Source of the DNA: Candidatus Obscuribacterales bacterium
Lineage (GTDB): Bacteria; Cyanobacteriota; Vampirovibrionia; Obscuribacterales; Obscuribacteraceae
Direction of reading: 5' to 3'
Assembly: GCA_019747875.1 (NCBI GenBank)
Contig: JAIEQI010000037.1
Span: 1 to 64,000, forward strand
Length of the DNA: 64,000 nucleotides
Shown here: positions 34,035 to 42,319 of the stretch, piece after piece
Numbering within the stretch: position 1 is the first letter of the stretch
How the letters are laid out: each line of letters begins with the position of its first letter
Program-made: the position numbers and the translations under genes
The notes under the pieces: model-generated
Seen by the model: the letters and a program-made list of their open reading frames with translations, nothing else
Databases searched by the model: none
Told to the model about the DNA's origin: nothing

Positions 34035-35459
34035 GTGTTAGACGGCAGGAGCATTTATAAGAGTCGTGGATCTTCTTGGCAGATCTATAGTTGGCTGTTT
34101 ATTGTCGCTCTTGGTCTCTGGCTCACTAACTCAGTCCAATCAGTTTGTTGTAAGGAAAAAACTGATGCGCGCTGGCAAGTTCCGCTTCTCTATTTGACGG
34201 ATCGTAATGCCGAAAAGCCCGATTATGGCAGCAGACGAAAATACGTCATTGATTGCAAGCATGATATGTATTACGGAGTTGCTGACGTTGTGGTTGCTGA
34301 TTACAACAATAAGAAAGATCAGCGGTTAGCCGACCAGCTTGGCTGGACACGCGATCCAAAAGCGAATGTTGACTCTGTTCATTGCGAGCAGATTGAGGGA
34401 GCTGACCCACACGAGATCAAAAGGAAGTTTTTTGATCGCTTGACTGCGATGCTCGATAAAAGTGGCGACAACAAACTTTGCTTGTTTGTGCACGGAGCTG
34501 CCGAAGGATTTGATGACGCTGCGCTTGACGCCGCCGCCCTGGCGTACTCGCTTGAGTATCCACTGGTGTTTTATTCATGGCCATCTGTTCCAAAGCTGTT
34601 GGGATACAACGTTGATGGTGGCAACAATGAATACTCGCAAGCACACTTCAATACGTTTTTGAGGGATTTATTGGATTATCACAAGGAACATCCTCTGGAA
34701 CTGATAATCGTCTCGCACAGTATGGGTAACAGGCTAGTCATACGTGCGGCTCATTTGTTGTATCGGTCCGGCTTGGTAAAAGATGCGGAGTTAGTTTCAC
34801 CGGACATCGACGCAGAGACATTCAAACACTACATCCTCGGCATGGAAGCAGAACACGCAATTATCCGAATATACACTTCCAATAGAGACAAGATGCTACC
34901 ACTGTCTCAAATGTTTTACGGTGGCTATTATCGGTTAGGCGAAGGTGTTGGAGCTATGTTCTCGGGACTGAAGAAGACCGATGATAATTCGGGAAGTAGT
35001 TCATCCGGCGAGCAAACTGATGTTGGGACCGACGGAAAGACTGGGAAATCCGATGTCTCGGCAGCATCGAAGTCGTCTGCCCGTTCCGCTGATTCCACAG
35101 CGATAGCCAAGGCGTATTCTGATGATGAACCCACCTCGATGCTGGCAAGAGATATTGTGAATGTCCCATCTGGAAAAGCCATGTCTGAAAAAAGTCGGGG
35201 TCTTGCCGAACGAATTGATTTCACCGCAGTTGACGAAGGGTTCCGCGGTCATAGTATTCCCTTCGATATGCTAGCAAGTATGATTCGTACAGACACCCCT
35301 GGAATGGGATTGGCCCTTGCCCCTGCAAATCCTGGAAAGGGAAGTAATCTCGCTAGATTTATGCGATGGTCTCACCATTTAGGAAAAGTCGACGATCACG
35401 GCGATAGCGATCTCTGCAAACGCATTGTCAAAGTTCTTCACGAGCGTACTGCGAAGTAG
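34035..35459 (+). CDS. DUF900-type alpha/beta hydrolase, membrane-anchored or secreted
   Basis: 474 residues from GTG, the only start before the hydrophobic segment IYSWLFIVALGLWLTNS near residue 20; this acts as signal anchor or signal peptide. The domain at 45-300 looks like the DUF900/esterase family: VPLLYLTDRNAEKPDYGSRR, LCLFVHGAAEGFDDA as oxyanion loop, YPLVFYSWPSVPKLLGY, and the nucleophile elbow VSHSMGNRLV. The last 170 residues are Ser/Lys-rich and weakly conserved in character. The substrate is unknown. It lies in an operon with the permease upstream and converges with the kinase gene. Confidence 0.8.
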   Translation: MLDGRSIYKSRGSSWQIYSWLFIVALGLWLTNSVQSVCCKEKTDARWQVPLLYLTDRNAEKPDYGSRRKYVIDCKHDMYYGVADVVVADYNNKKDQRLADQLGWTRDPKANVDSVHCEQIEGADPHEIKRKFFDRLTAMLDKSGDNKLCLFVHGAAEGFDDAALDAAALAYSLEYPLVFYSWPSVPKLLGYNVDGGNNEYSQAHFNTFLRDLLDYHKEHPLELIIVSHSMGNRLVIRAAHLLYRSGLVKDAELVSPDIDAETFKHYILGMEAEHAIIRIYTSNRDKMLPLSQMFYGGYYRLGEGVGAMFSGLKKTDDNSGSSSSGEQTDVGTDGKTGKSDVSAASKSSARSADSTAIAKAYSDDEPTSMLARDIVNVPSGKAMSEKSRGLAERIDFTAVDEGFRGHSIPFDMLASMIRTDTPGMGLALAPANPGKGSNLARFMRWSHHLGKVDDHGDSDLCKRIVKVLHERTAK

Positions 35460-35542
35460 TTTTTAGTTTCTCAAGATCCGCTGGACTAGAATCAGTGGCG
35501 CAGACGTTCGATGATCAACAATTGGATTGCCGACCTTTGCAT

Positions 35543-37933
35543 CTACGGTTTCGTGGCTATGTCTTCCGAACTTGTATGATCTGAAATGGCACTGGCCATT
35601 GCTTCAAGAATTTCCTCAGCGCTCTTAAACCTCTCATCTAATTCAAGCATTGTTGATTTGGAAACCAGATCATCAGCCAATCCAGATAAAGTGTCATCAT
35701 GCAAGATCGGATGCGAACACGAAATTGGTTCCGGTTCCATCCCCGTCAGCATGAAAAACAAACTGGCACCAAACGCATAGATGTCACTCTGCGGAGTCGC
35801 CTTGCCGCGAAACTGTTCGGGTGGGAGGTAAGCGTGCTTTCCAACAATTGTTCGGGTTGCTTCCGTTTCTAGTTCTTGTGCGACGTTGAAATCGATCAGC
35901 CTCAGCACGCCGTCTCTTCCCAAAATCAGATTCTCAGGTGTAAAGTCTCTGTGAATAATTGCCGGGCTCTGTCCGTGAAGATGTTTCAAGATTCTCGCCA
36001 TCGATTCAGCAAGTTGCAAGACTTGCTTCTCAGGAAGCGCTCCTTGCTGATCTACCAAAGCGCGCAATGATGGACCGTCAACATGTTCGAGAACCAGATA
36101 CGCCCTGTGATCTTCGACAAAAATATCGTGATACTTCACAATGTTTTCGTGAGCAAGCTTCTTCATCAAGTCAAATTCGCGTTGAATATTTGCAAGCGAT
36201 CTCTGGCTGACATCAGCTCCGGCATGCGCAGGAAGAATGAATTCTTTTAACACAACGCGCCTGGCGAATGATTCAGATTTGCTGGTTGCCAGATAAACGC
36301 TTGCTTGTCCACCCGCTCCGAGGAACGACTCAATCTCATACTCACCATTGCAGAGATTATGTCCCTGCGCGAGGCTGCCCTCAAATTGGCGGCTTGATGC
36401 AGTGTTAAAGCTGTCCATCCAGAGCTTTGTGTAGGAGGCTACATCAGTGGGGTTTAGAACCTCTTTTACGGAACCATCGATCACTTCATCGGGAAGATTG
36501 AGCTTCAATGCGCGATAGAGGTTTTGCTTTCCATTCTCACCGGCCAATCCATTTACTTGCAAACAGAACTCTAGTCCATCGCTCCGCTTGGTTATAAGCT
36601 TAGGTGCAAAGAATCGCAAGATCTGCAAATGTCTAAGCTTGCTCTGTTTATCCTTTAGCATTATCACGATAGATTGAGTATTCTGGCTGGGGGCGCTTTT
36701 CGTTTTCTCCTCACGAACAAATACCCTGCTCACACAGTCCCATGGGATGGGCGGGCTTTTGCTCATGGTGTTGGCGGCTTCTCCTGGTGATATAGCGCTC
36801 TTCCATAGAAGCGTTATCCCTTCCCGATTAAACAGGAAATGTGCCTTCTCACTCTGAAATGGATTCAGGCATATCCAGGCTGTAAGACCGATGACTAATA
36901 GCACAAGGAGCTTTGCCAAAATCAATCCTTGTAAAAGGAAAGCAATCGCTGGAATAGCTATTAGTAGAGTGGTAATGAGTAACTCATACTTCTTGAGAAA
37001 CTTGGAACGGGATTCGTGCGTCAGTCGCTGAGGATGGTATGTCACTAATTTTGAATCCGAATCGACTTCTTGACGCTCCGTGCCACGCTCTTGCTCCGCT
37101 TCTGAACAATCCTTATCTGAAATTGCCAGATCGGAACATTGGGGCAAGGGGAGCAGCTTGCATGTGATCGATCTTTCAGCACACTGATTAGCGATCTTAT
37201 CGAGAAGTAGGCTGTAGCCCTGTTCGCTTGCAAATGTGCTGCTCCTCAATTGGATTCTTTCAACAAAAAGCGGATAGTCGAATAGGTCCTGGTAAGCCCA
37301 CCGGCAAAACATAGGCATCTCATTGCTCTTAAGTTTGATCGTAAGTTCGCGATCTGACCCTGCCGTTTGCTCGGTAACTCGTTCGACCAGCTTCCAGTTA
37401 ATTTTCAGCGTTGTCCAACCGAACAGATCTTTCTTAGAGAACTTCAAAGCGGAATCAGCAGGATCTACTTTGTATTTGCATCCAAAAAAGTTCAGTTTGG
37501 CGATAAGGAAGCAGATGCTTATCCAATAGAGCAGCGTGATAGCAGCCACGTTAGTGTAGATGACTGTGAAAACACCTGCTCCGAGTGCTCCGAGCGCAAA
37601 GATGTTCCGCTCATGTTGCTTGAATCGCTCGAATGCCGCCAATACGAGGGACCGATTTGGTTCGAATACTATTTCTTCGCTTACATCAATTTCGGATACT
37701 ATCTCACTATGTTCAGTTGCCTTCGCGCTCGCTTCGATCCCTGGAGCGCCAACATCCTGCCGGCCTCGATCTTTTGAAAGCGATTCGACTTTGCAGGTTG
37801 ACTCATCATTCCGATATGTTTCGGGGTCCGGATTCTCCTGCTTCTTAATGAGCTCCTTAAATGATACTTCTAGCTCGGCACTTTTCAGCTCCGTTTCTAT
37901 TTGCTCATTCTCAATGGTCGATTGCTTATCCAT
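35543..37933 (-). CDS. membrane Ser/Thr protein kinase with PH-like regions and in-frame repeat insertion
   Basis: 796 residues. Residues 1-95 are acidic, with a repeat-derived segment at 50-68. Two membrane-helix pairs (about 108-140 and 318-355) each precede a beta-rich PH-like region. The kinase domain runs from about 530: glycine loop FLGAGGQASVYLA, lysine in VVLKEF, HRDFTPEN at 661-668, and LIDFNVA at 681-684 in which DFG reads DFN; YLPPEQFRGK follows as the P+1 loop. The catalytic Lys, Asp and Asn are all present, so activity is plausible despite the altered glycine. Its start overlaps the end of the upstream kinase gene by 8 bases, implying coupled translation. Confidence 0.88.
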   Translation of the reverse strand: MDKQSTIENEQIETELKSAELEVSFKELIKKQENPDPETYRNDESTCKVESLSKDRGRQDVGAPGIEASAKATEHSEIVSEIDVSEEIVFEPNRSLVLAAFERFKQHERNIFALGALGAGVFTVIYTNVAAITLLYWISICFLIAKLNFFGCKYKVDPADSALKFSKKDLFGWTTLKINWKLVERVTEQTAGSDRELTIKLKSNEMPMFCRWAYQDLFDYPLFVERIQLRSSTFASEQGYSLLLDKIANQCAERSITCKLLPLPQCSDLAISDKDCSEAEQERGTERQEVDSDSKLVTYHPQRLTHESRSKFLKKYELLITTLLIAIPAIAFLLQGLILAKLLVLLVIGLTAWICLNPFQSEKAHFLFNREGITLLWKSAISPGEAANTMSKSPPIPWDCVSRVFVREEKTKSAPSQNTQSIVIMLKDKQSKLRHLQILRFFAPKLITKRSDGLEFCLQVNGLAGENGKQNLYRALKLNLPDEVIDGSVKEVLNPTDVASYTKLWMDSFNTASSRQFEGSLAQGHNLCNGEYEIESFLGAGGQASVYLATSKSESFARRVVLKEFILPAHAGADVSQRSLANIQREFDLMKKLAHENIVKYHDIFVEDHRAYLVLEHVDGPSLRALVDQQGALPEKQVLQLAESMARILKHLHGQSPAIIHRDFTPENLILGRDGVLRLIDFNVAQELETEATRTIVGKHAYLPPEQFRGKATPQSDIYAFGASLFFMLTGMEPEPISCSHPILHDDTLSGLADDLVSKSTMLELDERFKSAEEILEAMASAISDHTSSEDIATKP
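37730..37786 (-). repeat. GCCGGC palindrome family element inserted in frame in a kinase gene
   Basis: On the minus strand GAATCGCTTT-AAAAGATCGAGGCCGGCAGGATG...GGCGCTCC-GGGATCGAAG aligns across about 55 bases with the unit of the array at 1-244. It is read in the same frame as the open frame of that array: SLSKDRGRQDVGAPGIEA here versus LLWKDRSRQDAGAPGIEP there. The kinase frame is not broken. Confidence 0.9.
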
Positions 37934-39620
37934 AGATCGCTTCGTTCTCTTTTACTGTGATCGATTGCGCACCATTGGTCGAAGATGTTGTATCTGTGGA
38001 GAGCGAGTCCTGCGATTCCGCTAACAGCGTCAAAAGCGCCTTCGCTGTAGGTAATCGTTTCGATATTTCAGGTTCAGTACATTTTGCAACTATGCTGTCG
38101 ATCCGCTCGGAGAGTTTGTCATTTACTTTCGCAGGATGAGAACGCATGAGGGCTTCAGGATCCCGCCCTGTTAGCAGATAATGCAGCGTTCCACCAACGG
38201 CGTAGATGTCACTGGCTGGTTCTGCTTTGCCTCGGAATTGCTCTGGCGAAATATAGAACTGTTTTCCGATGATGGTACCAGTTGCAGCGCCGAGGAACTG
38301 ATTGGCTGCGCCAAAATCAATCATAACGATCCTGCCGTCAGGAGTGATGATTAGATTATCGGGAGTAATATCGCGGTGAATGATCGGTGGATCTTGACCA
38401 TGCAAATATTCGAGAATCTCTGCCAACTGCTTTGTCCATTCGATTACTTTCGCTTCCGACTGCGCCCCATGCCTGCGAACATATTCTCTCAATGTAACCC
38501 CTGGGATGTACTCGAGAAGAAGATAGTCTCGATTGTTCTCTTGAAAGTGATCGAACACTTTTGCAATTCTCGGGTGATCTAACTGCATGAGGAGTGATGC
38601 TTCACGTTGGAACATTTGGCTAGCCTTCAGGCGGTTAGCATCGCTGGTGCCGGGTGGTACAACTGATTCTTTGACGATCGCCATGCCCTTGCCGAACTCT
38701 GCCAAATAGACTGCTGATAGTCCACCAGAAGAGAGGTGCATCGTTATTGACAGCTTTCCATTTTGAAGCTTCTGTCCAGGTGTGAGTGCGACGAAATTTG
38801 TTGCTGCAAAATGCGATGCTAATTCTTCTTCCCAAAGCTGAGTGAAGGAGTGATCACTTTTGTCGGAAAACAATTTGTGGCGAAATGCGACCAATTCAGG
38901 CGAACGAATGCAATGAGGCGCAAGCTCGTCGAGCGCGTGAAAAAGGGACTCTATTTGTGCCTTCGAAAGGCGATCGCACTTAATGTTCGCCTTTCCGGAG
39001 GTAAAGAGTAGTTGAATTTCTTGATTCGTCTTTTCGGTGCTTACAGAACCAGGAACGGCGCTTTCGGATTTACGCGCTAAAACAATTGCACTTAGTTCGG
39101 ACCAACTCCTTTTAAGTTTCCAGCCAAGCGGCGCAGCCATAGCCTTTGGAAACTGGATGCCTTTATGATCCATATACAGTCGCTTGTCTTTTCCGGCAAA
39201 GGCGAGTGCTAACGATAGTGCCCCCATAATGAGGAGCAATGCCGAGATACGGTCGCCAGCCTTTGCGTTTCGCTGAACGTCCTCGAAAGTGAGAAACTGG
39301 TCGCCTTGCAGTTGTCCAGGAAAAAGTCCTGGGACGTCTGATGGTGCAACACGAAGCGCTGGATCTTGAGGATTGTGTGGGTGCAATTGAATGACAGGCG
39401 GTGCTGAAATCAAGCCTTGATTTTGTATTTTTTGTATGGATGTGTTCAATCTGTACAGATGGTCCAGATATCCCTGCGTATTGCTTGCCAATGCAACGGC
39501 GAATAGTAGAATCCCTGTGCACAAAGTTAATGGTACAAACCACCCGGGCAGAGCGCGGTAGGAGAGCAGCAGCTTTGGACTGGACTGTCCTGAGTGATCG
39601 GGCGATTCGTATTCTGGCAT
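37926..39620 (-). CDS. membrane Ser/Thr protein kinase with N-terminal PH-like region
   Basis: 564 residues. One helix near 25-47 (WFVPLTLCTGILLFAVALAS), an extracytoplasmic loop of about 80 residues, a second helix near 130-148, then a PH-like beta region (YMDHKGIQFPKAMAAPLGWK to about 240). The kinase domain from about 285 has LSSGGLSAVYLAEFG, a lysine in AIVKES, HRDITPDN at 415-422 and DFG at 435-437, followed by YISPEQFRGK. All catalytic residues are present. It is probably an inner-membrane sensor kinase. The next kinase overlaps its 3' end by 8 bases. A small Cys-containing frame overlaps its 5' end. Confidence 0.92.
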   Translation of the reverse strand: MPEYESPDHSGQSSPKLLLSYRALPGWFVPLTLCTGILLFAVALASNTQGYLDHLYRLNTSIQKIQNQGLISAPPVIQLHPHNPQDPALRVAPSDVPGLFPGQLQGDQFLTFEDVQRNAKAGDRISALLLIMGALSLALAFAGKDKRLYMDHKGIQFPKAMAAPLGWKLKRSWSELSAIVLARKSESAVPGSVSTEKTNQEIQLLFTSGKANIKCDRLSKAQIESLFHALDELAPHCIRSPELVAFRHKLFSDKSDHSFTQLWEEELASHFAATNFVALTPGQKLQNGKLSITMHLSSGGLSAVYLAEFGKGMAIVKESVVPPGTSDANRLKASQMFQREASLLMQLDHPRIAKVFDHFQENNRDYLLLEYIPGVTLREYVRRHGAQSEAKVIEWTKQLAEILEYLHGQDPPIIHRDITPDNLIITPDGRIVMIDFGAANQFLGAATGTIIGKQFYISPEQFRGKAEPASDIYAVGGTLHYLLTGRDPEALMRSHPAKVNDKLSERIDSIVAKCTEPEISKRLPTAKALLTLLAESQDSLSTDTTSSTNGAQSITVKENEAIYG

Positions 39621-39763
39621 TTAGCTAGAGCTTTGGGGGGGCGCACAATCTTTTGGTAAAGTCTCGACTTTGGATCGAAACCGCAGCGAATGCAGAAACC
39701 TTTAGAGTTCCTTGGGATACGGCTGCAAAGAGCTATATTAGTTTCTTTCTCTTTGAAGGTCAA
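39527..39763 (-). CDS. possible small zinc-knuckle frame overlapping the kinase start
   Basis: 78 codons from TTG, sharing about 94 bases with the kinase gene in another frame. The unshared part reads ALCSRIPRNSKGFCIRCGFD followed by basic residues, reminiscent of a half zinc ribbon (CxxCGF). A run of seven C residues sits in the middle (plus-strand G7 at 39635-39641), so a frameshifted or phase-variable N-terminus is imaginable. However, the kinase frame has TAA directly before its ATG, so a single slip at that run would not fuse them. Could be a gene remnant. Confidence 0.25.
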   Translation of the reverse strand: MTFKEKETNIALCSRIPRNSKGFCIRCGFDPKSRLYQKIVRPPKALAKCQNTNRPITQDSPVQSCCSPTALCPGGLYH

Positions 39764-39790
39764 ATAAATAGGAAAAACCCTGATTCAGGA

Positions 39791-40267
39791 CTAATTAACC
39801 AGAATCGGACATTTTTCGACCAACATGTTCAACAGCGTTTGAGTCCACGACGGAAGGACCAGGACAAAACCGATGAAGGCAACCCCGAGAGAAAAACAAC
39901 CGAAGACAAACTTGTGTGCGGTAAATGCTCTGTAGCAGCCGAGAAATAGCAATACTGCCCCCCATAAACCGAATCCGGCTTGCAATGCATTGACGAGTAT
40001 GGTGCCCCAAGTTTCGATATATAAGTAGCCGGCTGGATCGCGAGGATGCCACACTCCACCTGACGGGAGTAAGGTCGTAAGTTCGAATTGACCCGTTCTG
40101 GTGGCGGCAAGATAAGCAAAGACGGCTCCAGCGAGCCAAGAAGTCACCCACACCCGCAACATGTAATCATCGAAGCGTACTTCATGACGAAACGCCATCC
40201 GCAAGCTTTCGGTCAGTTTGCCTGTGCGTTCTTCCTTCGGTCTAGTGCGATTTCTTGGTCTGTGCAT
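39791..40267 (-). CDS. small membrane protein of unknown function
   Basis: 158 residues from the ATG giving MHRPRNRT; a GTG five codons upstream and an ATG at 40198 (MAFRHEVRF) are alternatives, none with a convincing ribosome binding site. Three hydrophobic segments: VWVTSWLAGAVFAYLA, VNALQAGFGLWGAVLLFLGC and FSLGVAFIGFVLVLPSW. I recognise no family. It precedes the kinase pair on the same strand with a gap of about 170 bases. Confidence 0.6.
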   Translation of the reverse strand: MHRPRNRTRPKEERTGKLTESLRMAFRHEVRFDDYMLRVWVTSWLAGAVFAYLAATRTGQFELTTLLPSGGVWHPRDPAGYLYIETWGTILVNALQAGFGLWGAVLLFLGCYRAFTAHKFVFGCFSLGVAFIGFVLVLPSWTQTLLNMLVEKCPILVN

Positions 40268-40353
40268 ACAAGCATTAAACACCCCAGCCGATCGCCGCGC
40301 AAGTGGTTCGTAACCCGCTACCTCGCTGCAGAATTTTCGATAGCGGCTTCCTT

Positions 40354-40390
40354 AGAAGCCTGCAAGATGCCGCGTCCTCGGATCGAAGGC
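40354..40390 (+). repeat. degenerate copy of the GCCGGC palindrome family
   Basis: GAAGCCTGCAAGATGCCGCG followed by TCCTCGGATCGAAGG keeps most of the GAAGCC-GCAAGATGCCG and GGATCGAAG blocks of the 72-bp unit but has lost two bases and the perfect palindrome. It lies between two minus-strand genes. Confidence 0.6.
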
Positions 40391-40442
40391 ATCGAATCGA
40401 GCTCAAAGCTGCCCCCGCATTCTAAGATCGTATTCGGAGCAC

Positions 40443-41516
40443 CTAGTTAGAGTATTTGAATTTAAACACTCTATAGGGAGATGGCGGCTTAGGCATCAGG
40501 TTGATCTGCGATGACGTAACATACATCCAACCGTTTGCAGCCTTAGAAAGCGTGTCCGGCCAAATCATGTTCTTGTCCTGAACAACAACAGACATCTTTT
40601 TATCCTTCAGGTTAAGTCGTTTGATCGAGTTATCTTCGATTGATGTGATGAAAAGATTGTCCTCGTCGTCACCAAATTCGATACCATCGGATGGACAAGT
40701 GTCTGCGATCTTTTCGACCACTTTCGCTATGCTGTCATTCGTGGCGTCGTCGAGAGAAAGCTCTTTAGCCGGTACTCGGTACAACGATTTTCCTGTTAGT
40801 GCTTTGTAGTAAAGGTAATCTCCATCAAACGCAATCCCGTCGGACGCAACTTTCTTAGTCCAGGGCTTGCCATTTATCACTACCGGTATATTTTCAGCGA
40901 TTGTTGACGGGTGTTTGTCAAGAAGTCGTTTTGAGGTGCTGGTTTTCAAATCGAGCACGATGATGGCACCAAGCCCGGACTCCGTGATATAGATTTTGTT
41001 GTTTGCAGAATCGACACGCAAGTCGTTGAGATAGCTTCCTTTCGGACAGATTTGATTGTTGAACTTGAAGGTGCTCAAGACTTTTCCAGTCGTGAGGTCC
41101 ACCTTTAATAGCTTGGCGCCATCTTTAACAGGTCCCTGAAATTTCGGAGCCGCAGGGTCAAGAATCCAAAGGTTATCATCCTTGTCCGCGAATACCGATT
41201 GCACGCAAACAAAGCAATCAGCGGGCTTACTTTTGTTGTACTGATTCCATTTTTTGTCAGGGAAGGCTCGAGTTGAGCCATCAGGCATCAGTTCTGCAAC
41301 AGAAACCGGCACATCGTCGGACCATCTCGGATAACAAACAAAGACTCGACCAGTTTTCGAAACTGTAATTCCGGTCCACTGCTTCGAAGATTTTGCAATC
41401 TGCATAATGGTTGGAGCTCTTTTTTTGGCTCCCACGGGAGGCTTGTCTGCTAGAGCAGCAGAAGAGGAAGATAAGAATCCTGAAATTGCGATGATTGATA
41501 CCAATTTACTATTCAT
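40443..41516 (-). CDS. secreted beta-propeller protein, major-royal-jelly/yellow type
   Basis: 357 residues with a signal peptide (SIIAISGFLSSSSAALADKP). Features of the MRJP/yellow family: TGITVSKTGRVFVCYPRWSD near the start, DDNLWILDPAAPKFQGPVKD, LNDLRVDSANNKIYITESG, SDGIAFDGDYLYYKALTG and a final PYRVFKF. The family forms a six-bladed propeller; bacterial members are exported and of uncertain function (small-ligand binding or lactonase-like). It is likely periplasmic or secreted. It is transcribed divergently from the candidate selenoprotein, 247 bases apart. Confidence 0.85.
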   Translation of the reverse strand: MNSKLVSIIAISGFLSSSSAALADKPPVGAKKRAPTIMQIAKSSKQWTGITVSKTGRVFVCYPRWSDDVPVSVAELMPDGSTRAFPDKKWNQYNKSKPADCFVCVQSVFADKDDNLWILDPAAPKFQGPVKDGAKLLKVDLTTGKVLSTFKFNNQICPKGSYLNDLRVDSANNKIYITESGLGAIIVLDLKTSTSKRLLDKHPSTIAENIPVVINGKPWTKKVASDGIAFDGDYLYYKALTGKSLYRVPAKELSLDDATNDSIAKVVEKIADTCPSDGIEFGDDEDNLFITSIEDNSIKRLNLKDKKMSVVVQDKNMIWPDTLSKAANGWMYVTSSQINLMPKPPSPYRVFKFKYSN

Positions 41517-41763
41517 GGCTGCTCCAAAAATTGAGGAGAGAATTCAACGGGAATTCAACGGGAACGACATTAGTTCGCAAAATGATCAAGTCGCACACAT
41601 TATAGTGATTCACAACGCGAATCACATATGCCGAACGTCGACATGTTTTGCTGAGCCGACTGGGGGCGGAAAATATTAGCGTTTCCGCATTGGTGTGGCT
41701 TTCGTGCTAGTCTTACATTGAATTGGGATTGCCCTGGCGAAACGCTGATCTCAAAGGACATCG

Positions 41764-42000
41764 ATGGTAAAGAGATTCTATGTCATGGAAATACTATTTG
41801 TAATTGGTTTCGTTGTGCTCTATTTCGCGCTTCAGCTCTGGATTCTCCCGAAGCTGGGAATTCAGACGTGAATGTCGAGAAGCTGCTCGGTCGAGCAGAA
41901 AGAAAGTGGTAATAGCAGCAATCAGAGCAATAGAGCTGATCTTCTCAATGCGAAGGGGAACGAAGAATCACTGCCGCCTGAGAAGCCGATCAGTAATTAA
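41764..42000 (+). CDS. candidate small membrane selenoprotein (in-frame UGA)
   Basis: ATG at 41764 follows AAAGGA with 5-base spacing. The first 35 codons encode a clean membrane helix (MEILFVIGFVVLYFALQLWI then LPKLGIQT), ending at TGA (41869-41871). The same frame continues for 42 codons to TAA at 41998, with MSRSCSVEQKES and a hydrophilic tail. Seventeen bases after the TGA a hairpin CTGCTC-GGTC-GAGCAG begins its loop, which meets the spacing and GG-loop pattern of bacterial SECIS elements as I know them. Read with selenocysteine the product is 78 residues with U36 and a cysteine five residues later. The alternative is a 35-residue membrane peptide. No sel genes lie in the window. Confidence 0.4.
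41883..41898 (+). promoter_or_regulatory. SECIS-like hairpin
   Basis: CTGCTC (41883-41888), loop GGTC (41889-41892), GAGCAG (41893-41898): six perfect pairs. The loop starts 17 bases after the in-frame TGA, inside the reported bacterial window of roughly 16-37 bases, and opens with GG. A bulged U, as in the E. coli fdhF element, is not present. Confidence 0.35.
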
Positions 42001-42049
42001 CTGTTTGAATTTAAGTGGGAAGAAGATTCGTAGATCGTTCGAGTAAAAT

Positions 42050-42213
42050 GCGGACGGGACGTCCGCTGCCCATACTCATGGGCGGACGAGACGTCCGCTG
42101 CCCATACTCATGGGCGGACGAGACGTCCGCTGCCCATACTCATGGGCGGACGAGACGTCCGCGCTCCATACTTAGGACCGCTCCATACTTAGGACCCGCT
42201 CCATATCTAGCAC
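42050..42213. repeat. GCGGAC palindrome family, four-unit array plus short tail repeats
   Basis: Units of exactly 32 bases start at 42050, 42082, 42114 and 42146: GCGGACGRGACGTCCGC then TGCCCATACTCATGG. After the fourth, a 17-base CCGCTCCATACTTAGGA motif is repeated twice and decays by about 42213. Same family as at 9695 and 19221. The near-identity of units points to recent expansion. Confidence 0.95.
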
Positions 42214-42319
42214 TTGCGCGCTCCTGAACGTAACCTGCGTACAGGCTTCATACAGCTTGAATCTGATCACTGCGGTTGCAAACCGCGTCAGTGGATTTAT
42301 CGAAAACAGATGCGCTGAT

